From Clostridium aceticum (GTDB lineage Bacteria > Bacillota > Clostridia > Peptostreptococcales > Natronincolaceae), in the NCBI RefSeq assembly GCF_001042715.1, contig NZ_CP009687.1:3649418-3713417 (forward strand): 64,000 bases of DNA, written 5' to 3'. Numbering within the stretch: position 1 is the first letter of the stretch; every line of letters starts with the position of its first letter. Positions 28,435-37,364 of this stretch are shown piece after piece. Made by a program: the position numbers and the translations under genes. The notes under the pieces are model-generated. The model ran no database searches. It saw only the letters and a program-made list of their open reading frames with translations, and was not told the origin of the DNA.

Positions 28435-30417
28435 TTAAACTTTAAACTTTTCAATCAAGGTCTGTAGTTCTTGGGCTAAGTTTGATAATCCTTCACTGGC
28501 ACTTGCAATCTCTTCTACAGCAGCAGTCTGTTCCTCCATAGATGTTGCTGCTTGTTGGGTAGCAGCAGAGTTTTCTTCTGCAATAGCAGAAAGACTTTGT
28601 AAAGCACTTAATATTTCGGTTTTCATCTTTTCCATTTCTTTACCTGAAAAGTTTAATTGTTCCATAGCTGCTTCCGCATCCTTCATTGCTTCTGCTATTA
28701 ACATATACTTATCTTTACTATTGGTTACACCCTTTGTTTGCCCTTTAGATATCTTACTAACTTTTTCCATTGTTTTTACAGCATCTTTAGCATTACTTTG
28801 CAGTTCGCTGACGATTTTATCGATGGTTTTTGTAGATGTAGCTGATTGTTCTGCTAGTTTTCTGATTTCTTCTGCTACCACTGCAAAACCTTTTCCTGCA
28901 TCTCCTGCCCTTGCTGCTTCTATGGCGGCATTTAAAGCCAGTAAGTTGGTTTGTTCTGCTATGGAAGCAATTACTCTGCTAGCTTCTACAATACTATCAG
29001 AGCTTTCGTTGGTTTTTAATATTACCTCATAGATTTCTTTTGAAGCACGATTACTTTCTTCAGTAATGTTAAACAAATCACTGATTTCCTGCAGGCCTTC
29101 ACTAACAGTTCTTGCTACTTTACTAGAAGCTACATTCAAATTTTTGATAACTATTTGATCCTTTTCAATAGCTTCTCCTAATAAAGTCGCCTTTAAAGAA
29201 CCCTCTTCTGTATTTCCTGCCTGATCAGAAGCACTTCTTGCAATTTCTTCTATGGTTTTTGCTACTTCATCAGCAGCGGTAGCTGATTGTTGGGATGTAG
29301 CCGTCAACTCCTCCGAAGCAGCTGCCACCTGCTGTGAGGAATGATTGATATCCTTAATAATTTCTCTAAGATTGTGAATAATGTTCTGTAGCGCCTTTGA
29401 CAAGACACCAATCTCATCTGCTTTTTTGAGAAGGTCCTCGGGCATATCCTCTGTAATATCTAAATTTGCCAGCTTTTCTGAAAAATTTACTGTTCTAATA
29501 ATAGGTTTTGTTATTGAATTCCCAATCAAGTATATAATGACAATACTTATTAGCAAAATAATAAGTGTACCAAATAAAATTCTCCTTTGCAGTGATGGAA
29601 CTGCCGATAAAACCTCTCTTTCATTTGCAGTGATAACTAGTATCCAGTCTGTATCTTGAATAGCTGCATAACCAGCATATAGATCATGCCCTTCAAAAGT
29701 ATAGCTACTAACTCCAGTTTGCTCTTCTAGTATCTTTTCAAATAGCGTCGCTACAGATTTTTGACTTTCATCGTGTAATGCTTCCTCAATGTGATTATAC
29801 TGGTTAAACACTCTGTCTCTATCAGGATGAGCCACCATTGTTCCTTGTTGATTAATCATATAGGCGTAGCCAGTACTGCCATAACCTGTATCTTCTATAA
29901 TATTTGTTAGAGCCATTCCATCTCTATGGCCTACTAAAGCCCCCACTACCTTACCATCTTCTTCAATAGGAGCAACATACATTAAAATAGGCTTATTTTC
30001 ACGAATCAACAAATCTGATACACTTACTTCACCATCTAAGGCTCTTTTGATAGACTCTGCCCCTCCTAATTGACTGGTTGTACCATCTACATGATAGGCA
30101 GTGCCATTAGGGTGCACAACCGCTAAATCAAAAAAATCAGTTCTTTGTAACTGTCTTTCCAATACAGCTTGCTGTTCCTCCCAATTCATTCTTTCAATAT
30201 CACTCCTGCCCGCAATTATCTCCAAGGTTCTTTTTTGAATTCTCACTCTGCTCTCCGTCAACCTTGCAGCCTCAAATGCCAGAGAAGCTAAGTTTTTTTC
30301 AGCTTCTTCAGTAAGAGATATCTTAGCTCTTTGTATAGAGATACCGCCTAATGCAATAGACGATAATAAAATTAAGATGGAAAAATAAAGAATGAGTCTT
30401 GTTTTTATACTTTTCAT
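28435..30417 (-). CDS. Methyl-accepting chemotaxis protein with Cache-type sensor
   Basis: The 660-residue receptor has TM1 (about 8-28) and a large extracytoplasmic double-Cache-like sensor (about 35-275, with [18 protein letters not shown] and [14 protein letters not shown]). TM2 (about 280-302), HAMP and the signalling domain with tip [20 protein letters not shown] follow. Cache sensors of this type often bind amino acids or other small organics. The ATG at 30417 has GGAGG seven bases upstream; a more distal ATG would add 24 residues without a ribosome site. It is an orphan receptor, transcribed alone. Confidence 0.93.
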   Translation of the reverse strand: MKSIKTRLILYFSILILLSSIALGGISIQRAKISLTEEAEKNLASLAFEAARLTESRVRIQKRTLEIIAGRSDIERMNWEEQQAVLERQLQRTDFFDLAVVHPNGTAYHVDGTTSQLGGAESIKRALDGEVSVSDLLIRENKPILMYVAPIEEDGKVVGALVGHRDGMALTNIIEDTGYGSTGYAYMINQQGTMVAHPDRDRVFNQYNHIEEALHDESQKSVATLFEKILEEQTGVSSYTFEGHDLYAGYAAIQDTDWILVITANEREVLSAVPSLQRRILFGTLIILLISIVIIYLIGNSITKPIIRTVNFSEKLANLDITEDMPEDLLKKADEIGVLSKALQNIIHNLREIIKDINHSSQQVAAASEELTATSQQSATAADEVAKTIEEIARSASDQAGNTEEGSLKATLLGEAIEKDQIVIKNLNVASSKVARTVSEGLQEISDLFNITEESNRASKEIYEVILKTNESSDSIVEASRVIASIAEQTNLLALNAAIEAARAGDAGKGFAVVAEEIRKLAEQSATSTKTIDKIVSELQSNAKDAVKTMEKVSKISKGQTKGVTNSKDKYMLIAEAMKDAEAAMEQLNFSGKEMEKMKTEILSALQSLSAIAEENSAATQQAATSMEEQTAAVEEIASASEGLSNLAQELQTLIEKFKV

Positions 30418-30891
30418 TTCTATGCCTCCATTGTACGTATTTAAATATGACCGTGCAAAATTTCTTAGCTTTAGTTCTTTACTCTTCAATAAGTTTTTCT
30501 CTTAATAGATACCTATGATTTTTATGAGCTATAAGCTACTTTTATCTTTGAATGTTTCCTCCCTCCAATCCCATTGATTTCTAAACCCTTCCTCCTTACC
30601 TTATACCACTTCACTATGTCAATGCTTCTGCTTCTAGCTTGCCTAATAATTTGATTATAGTGGGTTTTTCCCCAATTTTCTTGAATATTCGACAAACTGC
30701 TGAAATATTCGACGAAATAGCATCTATTACTTTAAGGAATCTAAAACTTCACAAAAGATCTTCCTTTGTTTTTCAATCTTTCTAAAATTTCTGCTTTTTA
30801 GATTTATCCATAATATGGTATAATGAATTTAATGTATATAACTTAGTCTAAGTGCTTAAATTTTAGATTTAAACCAAGGAGAGGATATAAG
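30418..30891. other. Divergent intergenic region, chemoreceptor and ABM gene
   Basis: The 474 AT-rich bases hold two divergent promoters. Near 30670-30720 a run containing two direct ATATTCGAC copies (AATATTCGACAAACTGC, AATATTCGACGAAATAGC) is notable and might bind a regulator. Nothing else is recognised. Confidence 0.4.
30816..30824 (+). promoter_or_regulatory. Extended -10 promoter of the ABM-domain gene
   Basis: TGGTATAAT is a consensus extended -10 element about 68 bp before the start codon. No good -35 box is seen at the usual distance, which extended -10 promoters tolerate. Confidence 0.45.
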
Positions 30892-31179
30892 ATGGTATCA
30901 CTTATTGCCAAAATTACTGCCATACCAGGAAAAGAAACACAACTCATGGAAGCAATCACTAATTTAACCAAGATCACTCGAGAGGAGACAGGTTGTATCA
31001 CCTACATTCCTCATGTTTCTGTAGAAAACACTGCAGAAATTATTATCTTTGAACAATATGTAGATGAAGCTGCTCTACAGTATCACGCTTCAAGCCCTCA
31101 TTTCAACGCTGTCTTCGCAGAAAGGTCTGGTGAGCTTTTAAGTAAGCCTATTGAAGTCACAATGCTAAAAGAGTTTTAG
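30892..31179 (+). CDS. ABM-domain (YgiN-like) putative quinol monooxygenase
   Basis: The 95-residue protein is a ferredoxin-like dimeric alpha-beta barrel of the antibiotic biosynthesis monooxygenase family. It shows VSLIAKITAIPGKE, TREETGCITYIPHVS, FEQYVDEAALQYHASSPHF. Related proteins include quinol monooxygenase YgiN and heme-degrading enzymes. The specific reaction here is not readable. It has an AAGGAG site and its own promoter and terminator, so it is a single-gene unit. Confidence 0.85.
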   Translation: MVSLIAKITAIPGKETQLMEAITNLTKITREETGCITYIPHVSVENTAEIIIFEQYVDEAALQYHASSPHFNAVFAERSGELLSKPIEVTMLKEF

Positions 31180-31185
31180 CACAGC

Positions 31186-31229
31186 AAAAAAGACACCTAG
31201 CTTCTAATTTTTCGCTAGGTGTCTTTTTT
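31186..31229. terminator. Bidirectional terminator between ABM and CheX genes
   Basis: AAAAAAGACACCTAGC and GCTAGGTGTCTTTTTT are perfect 16-bp arms with a 12-nt loop. The A-run and T-run ends let it serve both converging genes, whose stops lie within 10 bp on either side. Confidence 0.9.
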
Positions 31230-31235
31230 TAGGTG

Positions 31236-31703
31236 TTATTTATCCACGTAGGATATATCTACCTCGATCGTATCTCCATCTTCAAAAAGAAGTGGTACGC
31301 ACATAATCACACTTTTATGTATACTCAACTGAATACGCTCTCCTGTTAATATAGTTGGCGGGGTAATATCAATGTCGACGCCCTTCTGAGAAAACAACGT
31401 GGCAGTGTTACCCATAATCATGTTGCACAACTCACCAATTGCACTTCTCCCCATTTCATCCAACTCAGTTACAGGCATTCCCATCATCATGGCAGAAGCC
31501 ACTCTATAAGCCATTTCCTTACTAAAATTAATTACTACATTTCCAGATATTTTACCTGTTAATCCTATCAGCACCAACACATTGTCACTTTTATAGGGGG
31601 TATCCTTGACACCTACCTTCCCTAGCTTTGGTGCAAGTCCCGTAGTCTGATGTATAACATTTGTACTTGCCTCAATGAATTGGTTAATATATTCTGCTTT
31701 CAT
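31236..31703 (-). CDS. cheX: CheX-like CheY-phosphate phosphatase
   Basis: The 155-residue protein matches the CheX/CheC fold (YINQFIEASTNVIHQTTGL) and carries one catalytic ExxN motif, E91-L-C-N94 in AIGELCNMIMGN. CheX dephosphorylates receiver proteins. The ATG at 31703 has AGGGAG eight bases upstream; an earlier ATG would add 14 residues. It lies alone, 14 kb from the che operon. It could act on that operon's receiver or on a CheY encoded elsewhere. Confidence 0.87.
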   Translation of the reverse strand: MKAEYINQFIEASTNVIHQTTGLAPKLGKVGVKDTPYKSDNVLVLIGLTGKISGNVVINFSKEMAYRVASAMMMGMPVTELDEMGRSAIGELCNMIMGNTATLFSQKGVDIDITPPTILTGERIQLSIHKSVIMCVPLLFEDGDTIEVDISYVDK

Positions 31704-31859
31704 AATATATTCTCCCTTAACTTTATTCTTCTCATTTATATGCATCCTATTTTTTTAGAGCATTATAGATTTTGTATAATTTCTTAAAAAACTTTTACAA
31801 GAGGTACATAAATTCCATCGATGTCAATCACCATCTCTGGCAGAGGTTAAATATCATTA

Positions 31860-31891
31860 AATGATAGGTGAGTGATCACTCACCTATCATT
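31860..31891. promoter_or_regulatory. Perfect 32-bp palindrome with TetR-like core
   Basis: The two 16-bp halves are exact complements with no loop, centred on TGATCA. The core GTGAGTGATCACTCAC is typical of operators for TetR-type dimers and shares GTGAGT with the leader palindrome of the TetR gene at 17761. Without a loop or T-tract it is a poor terminator. It lies about 157 bp upstream of cheX. Confidence 0.45.
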
Positions 31892-32012
31892 ATTTAGTTC
31901 ATTATATAGGTATAATTACCCAGCGTCAAGTCCCAATTGGGTCTTTTATAAAATTCCTCCCTATCTTTTTTTAAAAAAATCAATACTCTTTACATATACA
32001 GATACATGCAAA

Positions 32013-32045
32013 AGTCTCCTGACTTATGGTTTCAGTCAAGAGACT
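32013..32045 (-). terminator. Terminator of the nucleoside importer operon
   Basis: AGTCTCcTGACT and AGTCaAGAGACT pair over 12 bp with one wobble, followed on the minus strand by TTTTGC. It begins 60 bp after the last stop codon of the operon. Confidence 0.6.
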
Positions 32046-32105
32046 CATATTTTCTAAAGTAATATTTTCTAACTTCTTTACCTAATAACACTAAAGCATC
32101 TCTTC

Positions 32106-33059
32106 CTATCTTTCTTCTCTAAAATAATTTTCTCCACAGGCAGCAGGTTGAGCATGCTTCTTGGATTTTTGCATAGAGGTAACAATCAGTATAATCACAG
32201 TAATTAAAAATGGAAGCATCACATAAAAAGCGTTTGGGAGGCTGATCAAACTCTTTCTGACATAAAACTGGAGAATACTAAAACCTCCAAATATTAAAGA
32301 ACCTAAAATAGCCTTCACTGGACTCCAGCTTGCAAAGATTACCAATGCTACAGCAATCCAACCCTGTCCGTTGACACAACTATTATTCCAAACACCGCCG
32401 CCGTTAATTAAAGATAGGTAAGCACCTCCTAATCCGCAAATGCCTCCGCCTATGAGAATATGGACATACTTTACTAAAAGGACATTGATTCCTGCTGCAT
32501 CTGCGGTAGCTGGATTTTCGCCTACGGCACGCATATTGAGTCCCGCCCTTGTATGCTTAATATAAATACCACATAGAATAGCAATGACTATAGCAAGATA
32601 TACCAATGGATTGTGAGAAAATAAAAGTTTACCCATCACAGGAATCTCTCCCAATACTGGTATGGTCCTTTCACTCAGTGCCGCTACAAACCTCGGTGAT
32701 AGCTTAGGGGAACCATCTACAGATTTACTAATCATAATTTCTCCAAAAAACCTAGCAAAGCCTGAACCAAAAATTGTTAGCGTAAGTCCTGTTACGTTTT
32801 GATTTGCCATCATGGTGACTGTAAGAAAAGCATAGATCAAAGCTCCCAACATCCCTGCTAATATAGCAGCCAACAACGCAAGGAGGACATTATCGGTGTG
32901 ATATCCAACAAAAAAACCGCTAAAAGCTCCCATGAACATCATGCCTTCAACACCGAGGTTCAAATGTCCTACCTTTTCATTCATAATCTCTCCTGTAGTA
33001 CCAAAAAGAAGAGGGGTTCCAGCTTTAATTGCAGCAAATAAAAAATTAATCAGCATCAT
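32106..33059 (-). CDS. ABC permease, nucleoside type (NupQ/YufQ-like)
   Basis: The 317-residue membrane protein is a BPD_transp_2 permease. It shows LFGTTGEIMNEKVGHLNLGV, EGMMFMGAFSGFF and RAVGENPATADAAGINV, the last being the conserved cytoplasmic coupling loop. It overlaps the preceding permease gene by 4 bp (ATGA), so the two are translationally coupled. With its partner it forms the channel of a BMP-dependent importer. Family importers take up guanosine and other nucleosides, but some carry other ligands. Confidence 0.9.
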   Translation of the reverse strand: MMLINFLFAAIKAGTPLLFGTTGEIMNEKVGHLNLGVEGMMFMGAFSGFFVGYHTDNVLLALLAAILAGMLGALIYAFLTVTMMANQNVTGLTLTIFGSGFARFFGEIMISKSVDGSPKLSPRFVAALSERTIPVLGEIPVMGKLLFSHNPLVYLAIVIAILCGIYIKHTRAGLNMRAVGENPATADAAGINVLLVKYVHILIGGGICGLGGAYLSLINGGGVWNNSCVNGQGWIAVALVIFASWSPVKAILGSLIFGGFSILQFYVRKSLISLPNAFYVMLPFLITVIILIVTSMQKSKKHAQPAACGENYFREER

Positions 33060-34165
33060 ACAGACCGTCCCCCTTCCGATTTTTTGCGAAAAATAAATTG
33101 ATATCTTCGAAAGAAATCAAATCCAAGGATAAAAAACAAGATAATACCTTGCAAAATAGCGGATACTGCTGCTGATATACCAAAGGCACTCTGCATGACA
33201 CTGCATCCTTTTTCCAAAATACTGAATAATATTGCTACAAGTAAAATTAAGATGGGATTCAAGTAAGATAACCAAGCTACAATAATAGCGGTAAAACCTA
33301 CCCCTCCTGCAATTCCTTCGCTTAGTGTATAGGCAGCTCCTGTTGCCTGTGTCATTCCTGCTATGCCACAAATACCTCCACTTAAAAACATTGTACGTAA
33401 TACAACTTTCCTGACATCTATTCCAGCATACTTTGCCGTATTTTGACTTTCTCCCACCACACTGATTTCATAGCCATGTTTAGAAAACTTTAAATAGATA
33501 AAAATAAATACAACCAATATTAATCCGATAATCCAACCTGCATGAACGCCAAAAACTCTATCCAGTCTTGCATTGGCATGAAAGGATGCAATTTTAGGAA
33601 ACCCACCAGCATTTGGATCAAGCCATGGTCCTTCTGTCAAATACTTAATCGTATATAGTGCGATATAGTTGAGCATGAGTGTAAATAAGGTTTCATTGGT
33701 GCCAAACTTTGTTTTGAAGAAAGCTGGAATTAGTGCCCATAAACCGCCTCCTATCATACCTGCCATCAACATGACAGCAATGAGTAGACTATGGGGCCAG
33801 TCACTATGAAACAATGCAAAGTAGGTGGCAAAGATTGCTCCCATGATGATTTGTCCTTCTGCCCCGATGTTCCAAAATTTCATTTTAAATGCCAGCGTAA
33901 CTCCAAGGGAGCTAATCAAAAGAGGAATTGCAATTCTTACAGTCCCCTGCATTGCTATTTTACTTCGAAAGGCCCCGTCTATAATCGTCATATAAGCCTT
34001 TATTGGATTAAGACCCAACGCAAGTAAAAACAATCCACCCGTAACTATTGCTGCAACAAATGCTGCTATATACAGCAGAGCAACCTGTTTGCCTTGTAGT
34101 TCCTCTCTTTTTGCAATCCTGATCAATGGTTCACGGCGAGGTATCTTACCCACAGTATTGCTCAT
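33056..34165 (-). CDS. ABC permease, nucleoside type (NupP/YufP-like)
   Basis: The 369-residue membrane protein is the longer of the two BPD_transp_2 permeases. It shows LLISSLGVTLAFKMKFWNIG, EGQIIMGAIFATYFA, and the coupling loop SVVGESQNTAKYAGIDVRKV. It overlaps the ATPase gene by 20 bp upstream and the second permease gene by 4 bp downstream. The N-terminal 30 residues are basic and cytoplasmic. Confidence 0.9.
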   Translation of the reverse strand: MSNTVGKIPRREPLIRIAKREELQGKQVALLYIAAFVAAIVTGGLFLLALGLNPIKAYMTIIDGAFRSKIAMQGTVRIAIPLLISSLGVTLAFKMKFWNIGAEGQIIMGAIFATYFALFHSDWPHSLLIAVMLMAGMIGGGLWALIPAFFKTKFGTNETLFTLMLNYIALYTIKYLTEGPWLDPNAGGFPKIASFHANARLDRVFGVHAGWIIGLILVVFIFIYLKFSKHGYEISVVGESQNTAKYAGIDVRKVVLRTMFLSGGICGIAGMTQATGAAYTLSEGIAGGVGFTAIIVAWLSYLNPILILLVAILFSILEKGCSVMQSAFGISAAVSAILQGIILFFILGFDFFRRYQFIFRKKSEGGRSV

Positions 34166-35690
34166 ACTTCTTTTCCTCCTTATCTAAAACTACATCCGCC
34201 ATCATTAAACCAATCTCCTCTTTTGTGGCTGATTTTGTATCTACAATTCCTGTGATTCTTCCATGGCACAACACCATAATTCTATCGCACAGTTCTAACA
34301 TCACATCCAAGTCTTCCCCTATAAACAGTATACCAACACCTTTTTGTTTTTGTTCATTTAAAGCATCATATATGGCATAGGAAGAGTTAATATCCAGTCC
34401 CCTGACAGCGTAAGCAGTTATTAGTACATTGGGGTTGGATTCAATTTCTCTACCCAGCAGTACTTTTTGTACATTTCCCCCTGACAATCTTCTAACAGGA
34501 GTTTCTACACTAGGGGTTACGATTTGCATATCATCTACTAGTTTTTTTGCTAATTCTTTTGCAGCCCTTTTACTGATAAAAGGCCCTTTCTTACTGTGTC
34601 GATAATTCTTTAAAAGCATATTTTCCACCATACCCATAGAAGCCACAAGCCCCATGCCAAGGCGGTCTTCGGGAATAAAGCTCATGCTGATCCCTAACTT
34701 TATAATATCATGTGGATTCATACCCACAATATTTTCATTACGGTAAAGGACCGCTCCTTTTTTCACAGGTATTAATCCAGCCAACGCCTCACACAGTTCC
34801 TTCTGACCACTTCCTGCGATGCCTGCTACACCAAGAATCTCCCCTTGGTTTAGCTGGAAGCTGATATCCTTCAAAGACTCTATCCCCTCTTGATTTTCTA
34901 CCGTTAAGTGATGGATCTCTAATAAATTTTCTTCAAAATCATTTTCAGGATGTTCAATGGCTAGCTCAATAGCACGTCCAACCATCAGTTCTGTTAGTTC
35001 TTTGGCATTTGTCTCCTTTGTATTGACAGTGGCAACACTCTCTCCCTTTCTAAGAATGGTCACTCTATCACTTATTTCTAAAACTTCATTTAATTTATGG
35101 GTAATAATAATCACTGCACAACCATTATCCCGCATCCTCCGTAAAATATCAAAAAGACCAGTGATTTCCTGTGGTGTTAAAACAGCAGTAGGTTCATCTA
35201 AAATTAAAATATCCGCATTGCGATATAAAACCTTCAAGATTTCTACTGTTTGTTTTTCACTGACTGACATATTGTAAACATATTTTTGAGGGTCAATTTC
35301 TAATCCAAAGGTTTGGCTGATTTCTCCAATCCTTTGAAACCTTGATTTTGATAACCACATACCCTTTTCTTTTGAACCTAAAATAATATTATCTGTTGCT
35401 GTCAGTACATCAACCAGTTTAAAGTGCTGATGAATCATTCCAATTCCTAACTTGGCGGAGTCCTCAGGGGAATTAATAACAACCTCCTGCCCCTTCACGA
35501 AAATAGAACCGCTGTCAGGACGGTAAATACCTGACAGCATGTTCATGATCGTTGTTTTTCCAGAACCATTTTCCCCAAGCAGGGCGAGAATCTCACCCTG
35601 CTTGACAGATATATTTACTTTATTATTTGCTATTACTGTTCCAAAGGTTTTCGTAATTTCTTTAAGTTCAATAGCTGTTTTCTTGTTCAC
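34146..35690 (-). CDS. ABC ATPase with two nucleotide-binding domains (NupO/YufO-like)
   Basis: The 514-residue protein has two ATPase halves. The first has canonical Walker A GENGSGKTT, signature VSEKQTVEI, Walker B ILILDEPTAVL and ITHKL. The second is degenerate as usual for this class: GIAGSGQKE in place of Walker A, signature LSGGNVQKVLLGRE, and ITAYAVRGLD in place of Walker B. It energises import with the two permeases. The gene starts 21 bp after the binding-protein stop. Confidence 0.92.
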   Translation of the reverse strand: MNKKTAIELKEITKTFGTVIANNKVNISVKQGEILALLGENGSGKTTIMNMLSGIYRPDSGSIFVKGQEVVINSPEDSAKLGIGMIHQHFKLVDVLTATDNIILGSKEKGMWLSKSRFQRIGEISQTFGLEIDPQKYVYNMSVSEKQTVEILKVLYRNADILILDEPTAVLTPQEITGLFDILRRMRDNGCAVIIITHKLNEVLEISDRVTILRKGESVATVNTKETNAKELTELMVGRAIELAIEHPENDFEENLLEIHHLTVENQEGIESLKDISFQLNQGEILGVAGIAGSGQKELCEALAGLIPVKKGAVLYRNENIVGMNPHDIIKLGISMSFIPEDRLGMGLVASMGMVENMLLKNYRHSKKGPFISKRAAKELAKKLVDDMQIVTPSVETPVRRLSGGNVQKVLLGREIESNPNVLITAYAVRGLDINSSYAIYDALNEQKQKGVGILFIGEDLDVMLELCDRIMVLCHGRITGIVDTKSATKEEIGLMMADVVLDKEEKKYEQYCG

Positions 35691-35711
35691 ACTGCCACCT
35701 GCCCAGTTTTC

Positions 35712-36842
35712 TTATTCTACAACAACATTTCTATAGTACCAATTCATGGCACCTGTAATTTCTGCTTCAGTAAGAACTTGATCTTCCTCACAAACCTTAT
35801 TTCCTTGATTATCATAAAGTTCTCCCTCAAACACCTTGAAGGAACCATCCATAATTTTAGCCCTTACTTCGTCAATCTTTTCTGCTGTACCTTCTGCACA
35901 GTTTTCTGAAAGGGGAGAAATATCCACCATGCCCTCTGCCATACCTCCGAAATAGTTTTCTGCTGTCCAAGTTCCTTCCATTACATCTTTTGCTGTTTGG
36001 GTATAATATACACCCCAATTCCAAATAGGTGCTGTTAAGTGTGCTTTTGGTGCATCTTTTGTCATATCAGAGTTATAACCAACACTCCATACACCTCTGT
36101 TTTGTGCTGCAAGCTGAGGTGCAGTGGTATCCTGATGCTGTGTAATAACGTCTGCACCAAGGTCTAATAAAGCCTCTGCTGCCTGTCCCTCTAAAGTAGG
36201 ATCAAACCATGTGTTGGTAACTTTTACATAGATTTCTGCATCAGGATTAACAGACTCAACACCCATAGCAAAAGCATTGATTCCACCTGTAACCTCTGAG
36301 TTATCTTGGCCCATTGCTGCAACATAGCCTATCTTATTTGTTTCAGTTTTTAGCCCTGCAGCAATTCCTGATAAATAACGGGCTTCATAAATACGACCAA
36401 AATAGTTGTTGAAGTTCTTACCATTACTCTTATATCCGCTTCCATGAGAGAACATAATATCCGGATACTCCTCTGCCATTTCTTCCATAGTATCCATATA
36501 CCCCCAACTAGTACCAAAAATAAGTTTAGCACCTTCTTCAATACATTCCTCAATTGCATTTCTTGTAGCAACTGCATCTGCATCACCGATATTGTTTTTA
36601 CGAATGATCTGTGCATCAGATAAGCCTAATGCTTGTTGCATCTGTACAATACCTTGATCATGAGCATAGGTATACCCTGCACCTTCAGAAGGATCTCCTA
36701 TATGAATTACCCCTACTTTAAAATCCTCGGCACCTGTAGCAATATCATCACCACCTGCTGTTTCGTTTGACCCACATCCTACAACAGCAAAAACCAATAC
36801 CACTGCTAAAAGCAGTGCCCATATTTTTTTACTCTTTTTCAT
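35712..36842 (-). CDS. BMP-family nucleoside-binding lipoprotein
   Basis: The 376-residue protein has a lipoprotein signal (KKSKK, hydrophobic core, VVGCGS with Cys23) and the Bmp/Med domain. Recognisable segments are FKVGVIHIGDPSEGAGYTYA, EEGAKLIFGTSWGYMDTM, GADVITQHQDTTAPQLAAQN and GYNSDM. It is the first gene of the importer operon and sets ligand choice, most likely a purine nucleoside; this is family knowledge, not readable here. The GGGGGGAAAATCAA leader supplies the ribosome site. Confidence 0.92.
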   Translation of the reverse strand: MKKSKKIWALLLAVVLVFAVVGCGSNETAGGDDIATGAEDFKVGVIHIGDPSEGAGYTYAHDQGIVQMQQALGLSDAQIIRKNNIGDADAVATRNAIEECIEEGAKLIFGTSWGYMDTMEEMAEEYPDIMFSHGSGYKSNGKNFNNYFGRIYEARYLSGIAAGLKTETNKIGYVAAMGQDNSEVTGGINAFAMGVESVNPDAEIYVKVTNTWFDPTLEGQAAEALLDLGADVITQHQDTTAPQLAAQNRGVWSVGYNSDMTKDAPKAHLTAPIWNWGVYYTQTAKDVMEGTWTAENYFGGMAEGMVDISPLSENCAEGTAEKIDEVRAKIMDGSFKVFEGELYDNQGNKVCEEDQVLTEAEITGAMNWYYRNVVVE

Positions 36843-37004
36843 TTGATTTTCCCCCCATTTAATAAAAATAAATATAATAAAGTCGTTTCACTTTTAAACT
36901 ATCTTCTAGTATCTAGCTAATTCCCCTGATAATTTTCATGAAACAGACCTATTACCCACCTTATCTATTTATGTAGTCTTGCTTATAAAGTTCAGTGTTT
37001 TTCT

Positions 37005-37189
37005 ATTAATGTATCATTAGCGTTAACTTAATCCATAATTTGTCATCCTAAGCGGAGCAAAGCGGAGTCGAAGGATCTTAGTATTAGCAGAACTCTTCGT
37101 TATTCCAAGATCCTTCGCTATGCTCAGGATGACAGTTCCAGAGAGTTTTGGTAATAATTGTGTTAAGTTAACGCCTATAATTAATGTAT
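37005..37189. mobile_element. MITE-like element, copy C, with 10-bp flanking direct repeats
   Basis: The direct repeat ATTAATGTAT occurs at 37005-37014 and 37180-37189. Between them the 165-bp element ends in 12-bp perfect inverted repeats, GCGTTAACTTAA and TTAAGTTAACGC. It contains a second inverted pair, TGTCATCCTaaGC and GCTcAGGATGACA, so it can fold almost end to end. No coding capacity. It is the fullest of four related copies in the window. Confidence 0.75.
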
Positions 37190-37312
37190 TGAATTGTAAA
37201 TAACATTAAATAATCTATACAATATTTTCATTCTAAACCATAAAATAACTTTTTTCAACAAATTTCCCAGAAATTAATTAAATTCTTATGAATTTTCTGT
37301 ATTCTAACAAAA

Positions 37313-37348
37313 ATCTCCCACATAACTATTTCTAGTCCTATGGGAGAT
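37313..37348 (-). terminator. Terminator of serC
   Basis: ATCTCCCA and TGGGAGAT pair (plus ATA/TAT after a bulge), and the minus strand continues ATTTTTGTT. It begins about 17 bp after the serC stop. Confidence 0.75.
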
Positions 37349-37364
37349 CTTCATTGATCTTTCT

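Larger units (their letters stand above)
31704..32105. other. Intergenic region with a perfect palindrome and a terminator
   Basis: The 402 bp contain the CheX leader, a 32-bp perfect palindrome (31860-31891) and the terminator of the nucleoside importer operon (32013-32045). No gene is seen. Confidence 0.5.
36843..37364. other. Intergenic region with an intact MITE-like element
   Basis: The 522 bp hold the leader of the BMP operon, the best-preserved MITE-like copy (37005-37189 with its direct repeats) and the terminator of serC (37313-37348). No purine riboswitch signature was found upstream of the importer. Confidence 0.6.

Noticed and set aside
36843-37004. Purine riboswitch before the nucleoside importer
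   Set aside because: The conserved purine-aptamer junction motifs were looked for and not found. Only AT-rich leader and the MITE-like element are present.
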